Assembly: GCA_020853375.1 (NCBI GenBank)
Contig: JADYZA010000100.1
Location: 1-13,686, forward strand
Direction: 5' to 3'
Length of the DNA: 13,686 nt
Source: Verrucomicrobiota bacterium
GTDB lineage: Bacteria; Verrucomicrobiota; Kiritimatiellia; Kiritimatiellales; Tichowtungiaceae
How positions within the stretch are numbered: position 1 is the first letter of the stretch; each line of letters starts with the position of its first letter. Below the pieces are notes generated by a model. That model did no database searches, was not told the DNA's origin, and saw only the letters and a list, made by a program, of their open reading frames with translations. Positions 1-6,867 of the stretch are shown piece by piece. The translations under genes were made by a program, and so were the position numbers.

Positions 1-359
1 ATCGCGGCGAAAAACTTGATGAGGGATTGAAACTGGTTCATAAGGCGCTGGCGATTGATCCAGAAAATGGAGCCTTCCTAGATACGCTTGGCTGGATTTA
101 TTATATGCAGGGCCGCTACACTGAGGCACTCGCCGAATTGCAAAAAGCAAAATCCATTGTTCAAAACGATTCCACAGTCTGGGAACATTTGGGCGATACC
201 TATCTGAAATTGAACGATCGCGACGAAGCTTCCAAACATTGGAAAAAGGCGCTTGAACTTGATCCTGAATCTCAACGATTGAAGGAGAGGCTAAGCTCTA
301 CGCCAACCGAACGCCGACCGGCAGAGGATTTCCGCGCAGATACGCCGCCCCATCCATAG
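1..359 (+). CDS. Tetratricopeptide-repeat protein, C-terminal part
   Basis: This is a partial gene: the reading frame is open from base 3 and enters from outside the window, leaving about 118 C-terminal residues and a TAG stop. Two TPR helix pairs are visible. One has the core DTLGWIYYMQGRYTEALAEL, the next runs from VWEHLGDTYLKLNDRDEA to KKALELDP. Both carry the TPR spacing of small and aromatic residues (W/LG..Y...A). TPR proteins are scaffolds for protein-protein contacts; nothing here shows the partner or the cell location, since any signal peptide or other domain would lie upstream. The last 20 or so residues, after the final TPR helix, are proline- and arginine-rich, show no domain, and are encoded opposite the 3' end of fmt. 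It is the only gene on the plus strand. Assignment to the TPR superfamily is firm; the specific function is unknown. Confidence 0.9.
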   Translation, partial: RGEKLDEGLKLVHKALAIDPENGAFLDTLGWIYYMQGRYTEALAELQKAKSIVQNDSTVWEHLGDTYLKLNDRDEASKHWKKALELDPESQRLKERLSSTPTERRPAEDFRADTPPHP

Positions 360-1221
360 CACGCTTTCCGGCGGGCTGAACTTCCTGCAATCGCAACGCC
401 CCAGTGCCTGTGGCGACCAAGAGCCCTTCTCCAGCCGATTCAAGAATTTCGCCCGGCAATCCGGATCGATCTTCAACGGAGGCCCGCAATACTTTCAGCC
501 GCTGCCCATCAGGCATTTCACAAAAACAGCCCGGCCATGGAACGAATCCACGAATACGGTTTCGTAGTGTCGCCGCAGGTAAATTCCAGTCGAGCTGTCC
601 GTCTTCTTTCGTCAGTTTCTGCACTTCCGTCGCAACGGAGTCATCCTGATGGCGACGCTGAACCGTCCCGTTCCGTATCTGCTCAATAGCTTCCATCAAC
701 AATTCCGCGCCCGATATCGCCAGCACCGGCTCAAGGGTATCCGATGTGTCGTCCGGACCAATCGGCACCTCGCGTTGCAGAATGATATCGCCCGCATCCA
801 TCTTCTCGCTCACATAGAGAATTGTAACTCCGGTAACACCATCACCGTTGGCCACCGCCCATTGGATTGGAGACGCCCCACGGTATTTTGGAAGCAATGA
901 AGGATGGAAATTTATTGCGCCCTGCTTCGGAAGTGCCAGCACGGACGGCGGAATGTACTGCCCGTAGGCCACGACCACAAAAAGATCAGCATCCAATGCG
1001 GCCAGCTCAGGAAGACCTTCTTTGATTTTTTCGGGCGACAGCACTGCAAGACCGCGTTCTCTGGAAAGCACTTTAACCGGACAAGGTGTGAGCTGCTGCT
1101 TGCGACCAGCAGGCCGATCGGGCTGAGTCACCACGGCAACCACTTCATCCCTCTCGCTGGACAACAATGCATCCAGTAAGGAGAATCCTATGGGTGCTGA
1201 GCCAAAAAAAACGATACGCAT
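298..1221 (-). CDS. fmt: Methionyl-tRNA formyltransferase
   Basis: Fmt transfers a formyl group from 10-formyl-tetrahydrofolate to initiator Met-tRNA in the cytosol. The 307-residue length is usual for the family. The N-terminal formyltransferase fold starts MRIVFFGSAPIGFSLLDAL. The catalytic triad of the GART-like family is visible as N104 and H106 in GAINFHPSLLPKYRG, with D142 in SEKMDAGDI. The C-terminal OB-like tRNA-binding domain (about residues 205-305) includes NRIRGFVPWPGCF and ends LRGNPLPVGVRLA, as in other Fmt proteins. The start is ATG, 14 nt after the stop of the upstream glycosyltransferase gene, with a GGGG ribosome-binding stretch about 8 nt away. Co-transcription with that gene is likely. 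The deformylase gene (def) that often sits beside fmt is not in view. The 3' end overlaps the convergent TPR gene. Confidence 0.97.
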   Translation of the reverse strand: MRIVFFGSAPIGFSLLDALLSSERDEVVAVVTQPDRPAGRKQQLTPCPVKVLSRERGLAVLSPEKIKEGLPELAALDADLFVVVAYGQYIPPSVLALPKQGAINFHPSLLPKYRGASPIQWAVANGDGVTGVTILYVSEKMDAGDIILQREVPIGPDDTSDTLEPVLAISGAELLMEAIEQIRNGTVQRRHQDDSVATEVQKLTKEDGQLDWNLPAATLRNRIRGFVPWPGCFCEMPDGQRLKVLRASVEDRSGLPGEILESAGEGLLVATGTGALRLQEVQPAGKRAMDGAAYLRGNPLPVGVRLA

Positions 1222-1235
1222 GGTGCCGACCCCAG

Positions 1236-3029
1236 TTATTTCGATTCGCCGCCCGAAGGTTTTTCAACCTGATCGGAGCCCCAGCGAACGCTGTCGGTTA
1301 GGAAAATCTGATCCTGCTTGTTGAGCGCGAATCCTTGCCGCAACGGGAAATCCTGCGGAAGGCGACCCATGATTACAGGAAGCCATGTTTTTTCAGCACC
1401 TTCCAGCAGAGACGACACAAAGGGGCGATCCTTTGTGATGGTCGTGATGTAAAGTCCGCTGATGTATTTGCGGTAGTCGTTGATCTCGTAATAGTCATCG
1501 AGCGTTTGCGGGATTAAAATGGAGGTGCGTTTTCCATACCACGCAGTTGCCCACGGCATATCCGTACACATGATTTCCGCCGGCTTCAGCAGTTCGCTCA
1601 CACGCATAATAAACGGAGCGTAGTATGGCGGATAAGGAACCCCGGGCGGCGGCGACAGAAGGATCGTAACGGCCAGCGGCAGTGCAGTCAGGCCTACCAC
1701 CAAAACGGTGATTGCCGTCTTGTAGAGCTGAATATTCAAGTCGAGGCGATCAAGCAGAATGGAAAAGAACGCCAGCCCATAAAGGATCACGAATGGCCAG
1801 AATATGTGATAAAGCTGGAGCGTTTCCGCGCTGAAAAAGCATGCCCCGACGAAAAATAAGATCATGGAAAGCCCGATGCCCCAGCGCAGATTGTGCACAT
1901 GAACACGCACAAACCGGTAGAAGAACGTCACCATGAAGAAGGCGATCAACACCCCTCCGCCCATGGACGTGAATCCGTTTTCGTAAAGCGCATTGAAATT
2001 TTTCGCCCATTTTGCCTTCGCCGCACCGATATCGGAAGAAAGACTGAATACGGGCTTTAATGTGCGCATCAGAGAATCGCCGGGATACTTGTCGGAACCG
2101 ATCAAGGCAGTATGCGTGGCCAAGCCAAGCGGTGAACCGGACAATTGATAGTTACGAAGAAACCATGGAGAAATGATCAGAAAAATCAGTGCGGCGTAGA
2201 AAAATGCCAGATGTCCGCCGCGCTGTGTTCGCGAACCCATCATCCAGATAAACAGCGCCAGCCCCGGAATGACTGCAATCGCTGCATAATGGGTCAAAAC
2301 GGCCGCTGAGGAAAAAAGAATGGAGATCATGAAAAGCAATATCCAGTTCCAGGACGACTTCCGCTCACGGCGATGAACCATTGCCAGAAGAGCAAAATAG
2401 GTCGCACCAAGAACAAAAAATACAAGCACCGGAATTCCGGTGCCCTTGATACTGTCCTGCCAAACCATTTCGCTCAAAAAGTAAGTCGTCACACTCAGCA
2501 GACCCATCTTGCTGGAAAACAGTTTTCTTCCCAGTAAGTATAACAGCAGCCCGCTGAGTGCGGTGAAGAAGTGGTTGATGGGCACAATAACCCACTGTTC
2601 TGCCGGATAAATCCGCATCCCCTGATAGGCGGCACTACTCGGGAAAAGCTCAATTCCGACGAGTTTGAAGAACTTAAAACCACCAGCGAGAATAGCAGGA
2701 TAAACTGGCGGCTTAATGAGTTCAGGATGAAGCGCAATCCGCGCATCACCGCCAAAACTATGCGCCGAGACCTGAGAAATCGTCATTGGCCGGACACACT
2801 GCGTGACATAGCGGTTCGACTGAGCCAGATTCCGCCCGAGCTGCGCATAATCCATGGCGGCCTCGGTATCGAATCCTCGGAACTGACGGGCGGTAAAAAT
2901 AATAATCAGCCCGATAATGAAAAGACAGAAAAGGGTCGTGCGGATAATCCTCAGACCAAGGCCTGTGTCCACACTGTACACCAAGTCCTGCAAGGTGGCC
3001 TCGAAGGGTTGCTTTTGTTGCTTTGCCAT
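1236..3029 (-). CDS. GT39/ArnT-like membrane glycosyltransferase (GT-C fold)
   Basis: This is a 597-residue integral membrane protein resembling the PMT/ArnT glycosyltransferases, which transfer a sugar from a polyprenyl-phosphate donor to lipid or protein on the outer face of the inner membrane. After a short cytosolic N-terminus there are repeated hydrophobic segments, the first at about residues 32-47 and others near 150-168, 198-217, 228-263, 275-290, 358-371, 386-400, 407-425 and 436-458. The first outer loop has the acidic motif expected of GT-C enzymes (D54, E56 in RGFDTEAAMDYAQLGRNL), followed by HPELIKPPVYP at 101-111. A soluble, probably periplasmic domain follows residue 460. I chose the ATG at 3029 because a GGGAG site (3037-3041) lies 7 nt upstream. 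An in-frame start at 3179 would overlap the regulator gene and add 50 residues without family character. Donor and acceptor are unknown. The GT2 gene at 6868-7605 could make its lipid-linked donor, but that is inference. Confidence 0.85.
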   Translation of the reverse strand: MAKQQKQPFEATLQDLVYSVDTGLGLRIIRTTLFCLFIIGLIIIFTARQFRGFDTEAAMDYAQLGRNLAQSNRYVTQCVRPMTISQVSAHSFGGDARIALHPELIKPPVYPAILAGGFKFFKLVGIELFPSSAAYQGMRIYPAEQWVIVPINHFFTALSGLLLYLLGRKLFSSKMGLLSVTTYFLSEMVWQDSIKGTGIPVLVFFVLGATYFALLAMVHRRERKSSWNWILLFMISILFSSAAVLTHYAAIAVIPGLALFIWMMGSRTQRGGHLAFFYAALIFLIISPWFLRNYQLSGSPLGLATHTALIGSDKYPGDSLMRTLKPVFSLSSDIGAAKAKWAKNFNALYENGFTSMGGGVLIAFFMVTFFYRFVRVHVHNLRWGIGLSMILFFVGACFFSAETLQLYHIFWPFVILYGLAFFSILLDRLDLNIQLYKTAITVLVVGLTALPLAVTILLSPPPGVPYPPYYAPFIMRVSELLKPAEIMCTDMPWATAWYGKRTSILIPQTLDDYYEINDYRKYISGLYITTITKDRPFVSSLLEGAEKTWLPVIMGRLPQDFPLRQGFALNKQDQIFLTDSVRWGSDQVEKPSGGESK

Positions 3030-3093
3030 ACTGTTTCTCCCGCTCCGATAATGAGTGTTCAGAGCATCCTTGAACACTTCTGCTTCTTCAACC

Positions 3094-4461
3094 TTAAACT
3101 CGTTCAACTTCGGTAAAGCCGTATTCGGCAATCTTACGATGCAGTGTGCGCCGACTGATCCCCAGTTTTTCGGCCGCATGAGTACGGTTTCCGCCCGCTT
3201 CTTTCAACGCCTGCCGAATGGCATGCTTTTCCATATTCTCCAACGTGCCGGACTCCACTGGAACAGATCCGCTGAGGCTACCTCCTGCATCCCGTATGTG
3301 CACCGGCAAATCACGCACTCCGATCCTTGGCGAACGGGACAGCACCACCATCTGTTCAACAACATTGCGTAGTTCGCGCACATTGCCCGGCCAGCGGTAA
3401 GTCAGCAGCAGATCGAGCGCATCCGGCGAAAATCCGTCAATCGTCCGCCCATTTTCCCGGTTAAAAGCATCCAGATAGTGTTTCAGCAACAAAGGAATAT
3501 CGCTCTTACGGTCACGCAATGCCGGCAGATGAATCACCACCACGTAAAGCCGATAATAGAGATCCTCTCGGAATGTTCCTCCGGCCACCATTTTCTTCAG
3601 GTCACGGTTCGTCGCCGCGATCAGTCGAGTGTCCACATCAATGGATTCCTGTCCGCCAACACGTTCGAACCTCCGCTCTTCCAATGCTCGTAAAATCTTC
3701 ACTTGCACGCTCGCATCCACCTCGCCGATTTCATCCAAAAACAGGGAACCGCCGTCCGCGAGCTCAAACCGCCCTTTACGCCGTTCCGCCGCGCCAGTGA
3801 AAGAACCTTTCTCGTGACCGAATAATTCGCTCTCCAGTAGCGTTGAAGAAAGTGCCGCGCAATGCACCGGAACAAACGTCCCGTTCTTACGGGAACTCAA
3901 CCGGTGAATCGCCTTTGCAATCAACTCTTTACCGGTTCCGCTCTCGCCCTGGATCAGAACCGTCGCTCGCGAGGCCGCCACCTGCCGCACCGTATCAAAA
4001 ACCTGCTGCATCTCCGGCGAACTGCCAATGATGTTTTCCATACCAAACTTGCTGTCCAACTGTTCATGAAGCTGCGTGTTTTCTGTTTCCGCGCTGCGAG
4101 AACGCAAAACACGCTTCAGCACCATCTCCAGCTGCTCAAGATTCACCGGCTTGGTCAGGAAATCAGTCGCGCCATGGCGCATCGCATCCACCGCCGTTTC
4201 AATATTTCCGTAGGCCGTCAGCAGAATACAAATCAACTGCGGCGAACCGGCCAACGCGCGTTGCATTAGCGTCATCCCGTCCATGCCGGGCATACGCAAA
4301 TCGCTCAGCATCACATCAACCGGATTTTCGCTCAGGATATTCAGAGCCGCCATGCCGCTTTCCGCCACCAGCACGTCATACGAACGGCGCAACGCCCGCG
4401 CCAGCCCTTCGCGTGTGTTCTTTTCGTCATCAACAATTAGCACAACCGGTTTCGCACTCAT
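3094..4461 (-). CDS. Sigma-54-dependent response regulator (NtrC/AtoC type)
   Basis: This is a 455-residue transcription activator with three domains in the classic order. The receiver (1-120) has acidic pocket D11/D12, phosphorylation site D54 in LSDLRMPGMDG, T82 and K104 (FLTKPVN). The AAA+ sigma-54 activation domain (about 142-380) has Walker A GESGTGKE at 172-179, the sigma-54-contacting loop GSFTGA at 219-224, Walker B LFLDEIGE at 240-247, arginine-finger region FREDLYYRL near 297-305 and WPGNVREL at 357-364. A Fis-type helix-turn-helix (about 411-447, GGNRTHAAEKLGISRRTLHR) is at the C-terminus. The loop has Ser in place of the more common Ala (GAFTGA). Its ATG overlaps the kinase stop as ATGA, so the two are probably translationally coupled and form a cognate pair. 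The regulon cannot be read from the sequence. The membrane glycosyltransferase 64 nt downstream is a candidate passenger or target. Confidence 0.96.
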   Translation of the reverse strand: MSAKPVVLIVDDEKNTREGLARALRRSYDVLVAESGMAALNILSENPVDVMLSDLRMPGMDGMTLMQRALAGSPQLICILLTAYGNIETAVDAMRHGATDFLTKPVNLEQLEMVLKRVLRSRSAETENTQLHEQLDSKFGMENIIGSSPEMQQVFDTVRQVAASRATVLIQGESGTGKELIAKAIHRLSSRKNGTFVPVHCAALSSTLLESELFGHEKGSFTGAAERRKGRFELADGGSLFLDEIGEVDASVQVKILRALEERRFERVGGQESIDVDTRLIAATNRDLKKMVAGGTFREDLYYRLYVVVIHLPALRDRKSDIPLLLKHYLDAFNRENGRTIDGFSPDALDLLLTYRWPGNVRELRNVVEQMVVLSRSPRIGVRDLPVHIRDAGGSLSGSVPVESGTLENMEKHAIRQALKEAGGNRTHAAEKLGISRRTLHRKIAEYGFTEVERV

Positions 4462-5639
4462 TCCTTATTCTCCTTCTTCGGTGCTTCCAAAAGCGACATC
4501 CGCACATCATCACGCGGAAAATGCAGCGTGAACGCCGTGCCGCGCTCCGGCGTACTGCAGATTTCGATTTCGCCGCCGTGGTCACGCAAAATCCGCTGTA
4601 CAATCATCAGGCCGAGCCCCGAACCAGTCGCCTTCGTGGTGTGATAGGCCTCATAAATCGCGCCGAGATTTTCCGGCGTAATCCCCGGCCCGTTATCGGC
4701 AAAGCAAATACTCACAAAACGCGGCGAAACATCGATGCCGATTTTTAGAATCCCGCCGTCTTCCATAGCTTGGATGGCGTTCTTGATAATGTTGAAAAAC
4801 GCCTGCTTCACCTGCACTTCATCAGCCGGAACCGACGGAATATGCTCCGGTTGCGCACGTTCAACCAGAATGCGGCGATTGCCAATTTCGTGGCTCATCA
4901 ACTCCAGCGTTTCATCCAGCATCCGCTCCATCTGCACTGGCTTGCGGTCGGGAAGCGACGGACGGATCGCCCGCAGAAACTGCGTAATAATCCGGTCGAG
5001 GCGATGCACTTCGCGTTTCGAAACCTCAACCAGCTCCTTCAGACTTTCACGCGCCACGGAATCGGTCAGATCGGCCAACTCGCGCTCCATCAGTTGCAAA
5101 TGAATCGTCACCGCATTTAAAGGATTACCGATTTCATGCGCCACGCCAGCCGCCAGCAACGTCAACGCTTTCAGCCGCTCCGACTCGATCGACTCAGCCG
5201 TCGTCGCCCGTTCGCGGGTCACGTCGCGGAAAATCACCACCGCGCCCTGCTCGCGCTCTTCAATAGCCGAAAGTGGCACCACATAAAATTCCACAAAACG
5301 GTGATCCGGATAAGTCACCTCAATCTCGCGACGGATCAGCCGTTCCCACTCATCGCCGTCCAAACTAAGCACCTTTTCCCAGTCGATGTCGCGAATGTAC
5401 CGGGAAATCGGCTGACCTTCCGCCGCTCCAAGCGTGAAGCCAAACAGCGATTCCGCCGTGCGGTTGGCATAACGAATCCGAGCGCCACGCCCGACGACGA
5501 CGATTCCTTCCTGAATCGCCTGGAAAATCGTTTCCATCAGTCCCTTTTCACGGGCCAGATGCAAAAACTGCGCCTGAACGCTGTCGGAATCCATTCGATC
5601 AAGACGGTCGATTAACTTATCCAAAAACTTTGATTTCAC
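4458..5639 (-). CDS. PAS-containing sensor histidine kinase, NtrB-like
   Basis: This is a 393-residue histidine kinase with no transmembrane segment, so probably cytosolic. It has a PAS sensor domain (about 33-145; IQEGIVVVGRGARIRYAN and a VIFRDVTRER tail), then a HisKA dimerisation/phosphoacceptor domain with H168 in LLAAGVAHEIGNPLNA, then an HATPase domain. The HATPase domain shows an N box with N287 (FFNIIKNAIQAM), a G1 box with D315 (DNGPGI) and a G2 box GSGLGL at 339-344. It should phosphorylate D54 of the regulator encoded directly downstream; the genes overlap by 4 bases. The start is GTG, supported by a GGAG ribosome-binding site at 5648-5651, 8 nt upstream. An ATG at residue 16 is a weaker alternative. 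The ligand sensed by the PAS domain is not evident, and no haem or flavin signature was recognised. Confidence 0.95.
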   Translation of the reverse strand: MKSKFLDKLIDRLDRMDSDSVQAQFLHLAREKGLMETIFQAIQEGIVVVGRGARIRYANRTAESLFGFTLGAAEGQPISRYIRDIDWEKVLSLDGDEWERLIRREIEVTYPDHRFVEFYVVPLSAIEEREQGAVVIFRDVTRERATTAESIESERLKALTLLAAGVAHEIGNPLNAVTIHLQLMERELADLTDSVARESLKELVEVSKREVHRLDRIITQFLRAIRPSLPDRKPVQMERMLDETLELMSHEIGNRRILVERAQPEHIPSVPADEVQVKQAFFNIIKNAIQAMEDGGILKIGIDVSPRFVSICFADNGPGITPENLGAIYEAYHTTKATGSGLGLMIVQRILRDHGGEIEICSTPERGTAFTLHFPRDDVRMSLLEAPKKENKE

Positions 5640-5667
5640 AGGGAATTCTCCGCTTAAACCGGGACAA

Positions 5668-5695
5668 TTTGTACCACAGCGTTGCCGGAGTTCAA
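5668..5695 (-). promoter_or_regulatory. Possible sigma-70 promoter of the kinase-regulator operon
   Basis: On the minus strand TTGAAC (5690-5695) is followed after 16 nt by TACAAA (5668-5673). Each matches the consensus box at four positions. It lies 29 bases upstream of the GTG start of the sensor kinase. It is the best candidate I see in this leader, but the boxes are imperfect and no transcription start can be inferred. Confidence 0.35.
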
Positions 5696-5749
5696 ATACC
5701 GAATAGCGCCAGAATGGCCGTCGCTTGGTATTTCATGAAAAGCCGTTTA

Positions 5750-5800
5750 TGTAGTGTTGGCTCTATGAGCCAATCTTCGGCTCGCAGAGCCGACGCTACA
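5750..5800. repeat. REP-like doublet: two hairpins forming one larger inverted repeat
   Basis: Two small perfect hairpins lie side by side: TTGGCTC-TAT-GAGCCAA (5757-5773) and TCGGCTC-GCA-GAGCCGA (5777-5793), each with a 7-bp stem and a 3-base loop. The outer arms TGTAG (5750-5754) and CTACA (5796-5800) also pair. The whole can therefore fold as one imperfect 23-bp-arm inverted repeat (18 of 23 positions match) or as two hairpins. This is the architecture of REP/BIME-type palindromes, which are usually dispersed in many copies and linked to RAYT (TnpA-REP) transposases. No transposase is in the window. Confidence 0.75.
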
Positions 5801-5816
5801 TTTAGAACGCGACAAC

Positions 5817-5834
5817 GAACTTGACCGCAAGTTC
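5817..5834. repeat. Short perfect inverted repeat
   Basis: GAACTTG, a 4-base loop ACCG, then CAAGTTC gives a perfect 7-bp stem. No T-run follows on either strand, so a classical intrinsic terminator is not supported. It may be part of the neighbouring repeat cluster. Confidence 0.5.
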
Positions 5835-5904
5835 TCTTCCCGCAATAGCTCGACCCGTTGGCTCATTTTATGAAAACGAATAAAACGAAGTTAAAGCTCG
5901 TTCA

Positions 5905-5917
5905 CTAACACTGTTAG
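5905..5917. repeat. Short perfect inverted repeat
   Basis: CTAACA, one base, TGTTAG: a 6-bp dyad with a single central base. As DNA it resembles a protein-binding palindrome more than an RNA hairpin, because the loop is too short. No function can be assigned. Confidence 0.35.
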
Positions 5918-5933
5918 CAATGACAGAATCATC

Positions 5934-5950
5934 TTTCCAAATATTGGAAA
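5934..5950 (-). terminator. Hairpin directly after the UPF0316 stop codon, possible 3'-end signal
   Basis: TTTCCAA, loop ATA, TTGGAAA gives a perfect 7-bp stem that begins at the base next to the UPF0316 stop codon. In the direction of transcription no run of T follows, so it may protect the mRNA 3' end or be a repeat instead of an intrinsic terminator. A degenerate form of the same motif lies downstream of lysC (13378-13394). Confidence 0.35.
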
Positions 5951-6511
5951 CTACTTCCGCTTGAGGACGGCGCGCCAGCCGGAGGGTTCTTCGTAGACGG
6001 GCATTTGCTGGTGACTCACTTCGCGAGCCTGTTCGATGATGTAGAAGGCATCGGGATCTTCCGCCTTGATAAGGTCGAGAATCCATTTGATATCCCGGCG
6101 GCGGCAGACAATCAGGAGTTCGGTGACCGGCCCGTCCCGCCCCTCACCCTCGAAGGTTGTCACCACCTGACCGGTATTCCGTAACTGTAAAGCAAGCGCC
6201 GCTCCGGCTTTTCGGGTAAAGACACGCAGAGCGAGGTGTCCCAGCGCAATTTTCCGCTCCAGCGCAATGCCGACAACATTGCCGGTGGCAAAGCCCAGTC
6301 CGTAGAAAATCGCTAGCACTGGCGCAGTATGAATCTGCTTTACGATGGTGGAAATAATCGTCACCCAGAGAGTGACTTCCATGAAACCCAATACGAAGGC
6401 CAGCCGTGTCCGACCTTGCACCGTGACAATCGTCCGGATCGTGCCGATGGAAACATCGACGATACGGGCCGCAAAAATCAAAAGCCCGATCAGTAAGATG
6501 TGCCAATTCAA
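5951..6511 (-). CDS. UPF0316 membrane protein with DUF2179 domain
   Basis: This is a 186-residue protein of the UPF0316 family (relatives of Bacillus YebE). Three N-terminal membrane segments (about residues 5-21, 36-55 and 64-84) include the family-typical stretch ARIVDVSIGTIRTI and LGFMEVTLWV. A soluble C-terminal domain of the DUF2179 type (about 105-170) includes GQVVTTFEGEGRDGPVTELL and RRRDIKWILDLIKAEDPDAF. DUF2179 is a small ferredoxin-like domain thought to be regulatory; no reaction is known, and I assign none. The start is TTG, which I accept because a full GGAGG ribosome-binding site (6518-6522) lies 6 nt upstream and the residues that follow match the family N-terminus. Only 12 nt separate it from the nfu stop, so the two genes probably share one transcript. 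Confidence 0.92.
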   Translation of the reverse strand: MNWHILLIGLLIFAARIVDVSIGTIRTIVTVQGRTRLAFVLGFMEVTLWVTIISTIVKQIHTAPVLAIFYGLGFATGNVVGIALERKIALGHLALRVFTRKAGAALALQLRNTGQVVTTFEGEGRDGPVTELLIVCRRRDIKWILDLIKAEDPDAFYIIEQAREVSHQQMPVYEEPSGWRAVLKRK

Positions 6512-6517
6512 AACCGG

Positions 6518-6522
6518 CCTCC
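6518..6522 (-). promoter_or_regulatory. Strong ribosome-binding site that decides the TTG start of UPF0316
   Basis: GGAGG on the minus strand lies 6 nt before the TTG start. It sits inside the 12-base gap after the nfu TAA stop, which fits translational coupling of the two genes. Confidence 0.7.
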
Positions 6523-6523
6523 G

Positions 6524-6772
6524 TTAGCCGTGGTTGGTGGCGTCAATGACTTCCAGAACAGCGGGAACTTTTTCTTTAAGCAGACGTTCAATGCCGTTTT
6601 TCATCGTCATGCGCGCGCCCATGCAGCCGCGGCAGCCGCCCTGCAGTTCCACGTAAACTTTGCCGTCTTTGACGGTGGTGATTTTCGCGCCACCGCCGTG
6701 TCCGGCGAGCGCAGGATTCACTTCCGCATCCATGATTTTTTCTACAGCTTCAAGTATTTCAACGTCAGTCAT
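6524..6772 (-). CDS. NifU C-terminal-domain (Nfu-type) Fe-S cluster carrier
   Basis: This 82-residue protein consists of a single NifU C-terminal (Nfu) domain. The key motif is GGCRGCMGARMTMKNGIERL with the cluster-ligating pair C47 and C50 (CxxC); Nfu dimers hold a 4Fe-4S cluster between the two pairs. The upstream half, VNPALAGHGGGAKITTVKDG, is the typical substrate-facing segment. It has neither the IscU-like nor the ferredoxin-like domain of full-length NifU, so it is a stand-alone carrier that delivers clusters to apo-proteins in the cytosol. The ATG start is preceded by GAGG at 7 nt. It is the first gene of a probable two-gene unit with UPF0316. The lipoyl synthase encoded nearby needs two 4Fe-4S clusters, and Nfu proteins are known to support LipA elsewhere, so a functional link is plausible though not shown here. 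Confidence 0.93.
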   Translation of the reverse strand: MTDVEILEAVEKIMDAEVNPALAGHGGGAKITTVKDGKVYVELQGGCRGCMGARMTMKNGIERLLKEKVPAVLEVIDATNHG

Positions 6773-6793
6773 GATGTTTCCTCACTTTTTTAA

Positions 6794-6822
6794 ACGCTAG
6801 TTCATTGACCTGAGGTTGTCAA
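6794..6822 (-). promoter_or_regulatory. Probable sigma-70 promoter of nfu-UPF0316
   Basis: A perfect minus-strand TTGACA (6817-6822) is followed by a 17-base spacer and TAGCGT (6794-6799). The -10 box keeps the important T, A and final T. It lies 21 bases before the nfu ATG. The perfect -35 box and ideal spacing make it the best promoter candidate in the window. Confidence 0.55.
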
Positions 6823-6839
6823 AAGTCATTTACCTCAGG
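6809..6839. promoter_or_regulatory. Inverted repeat overlapping the nfu promoter, possible operator
   Basis: CCTGAGGT (6809-6816) and ACCTCAGG (6832-6839) are perfect 8-base arms 15 bases apart, so arm centres are 23 bases apart, about two helical turns. One arm lies inside the promoter spacer and touches the -35 box; the other lies just upstream of it. This fits a dimeric regulator site. It also lies past the 3' end of the GT2 gene, but there is no T-run to make it an intrinsic terminator. Confidence 0.4.
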
Positions 6840-6867
6840 CAATAATGGTGGACGAAATCGACAGTAA

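Larger units (their letters stand above)
5640..5950. other. Gene-free region rich in hairpins
   Basis: This 311-base stretch separates the UPF0316 gene from the sensor kinase gene, both on the minus strand. No convincing coding frame is present. It holds the kinase leader with a possible promoter (5640-5695), a REP-like doublet (5750-5800), and three further perfect short inverted repeats: GAACTTG/CAAGTTC (5817-5834), CTAACA/TGTTAG (5905-5917) and TTTCCAA/TTGGAAA (5934-5950). The concentration of dyads suggests repeat insertion plus 3'-end signals, not a hidden gene. Confidence 0.7.

Noticed and set aside
3030..3179. An N-terminal extension of the GT39-like protein to base 3179
   Set aside because: It would overlap the regulator gene by 86 bases, adds 50 residues without family character, and the ATG at 3029 has its own good ribosome-binding site.
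6500..6530. A sigma-54 (-24/-12) promoter at TGGCAC near the UPF0316 start
   Set aside because: TGGCAC is present on the minus strand but the required TTGC-type -12 element is missing at the right spacing, and the hit lies inside the coding start.
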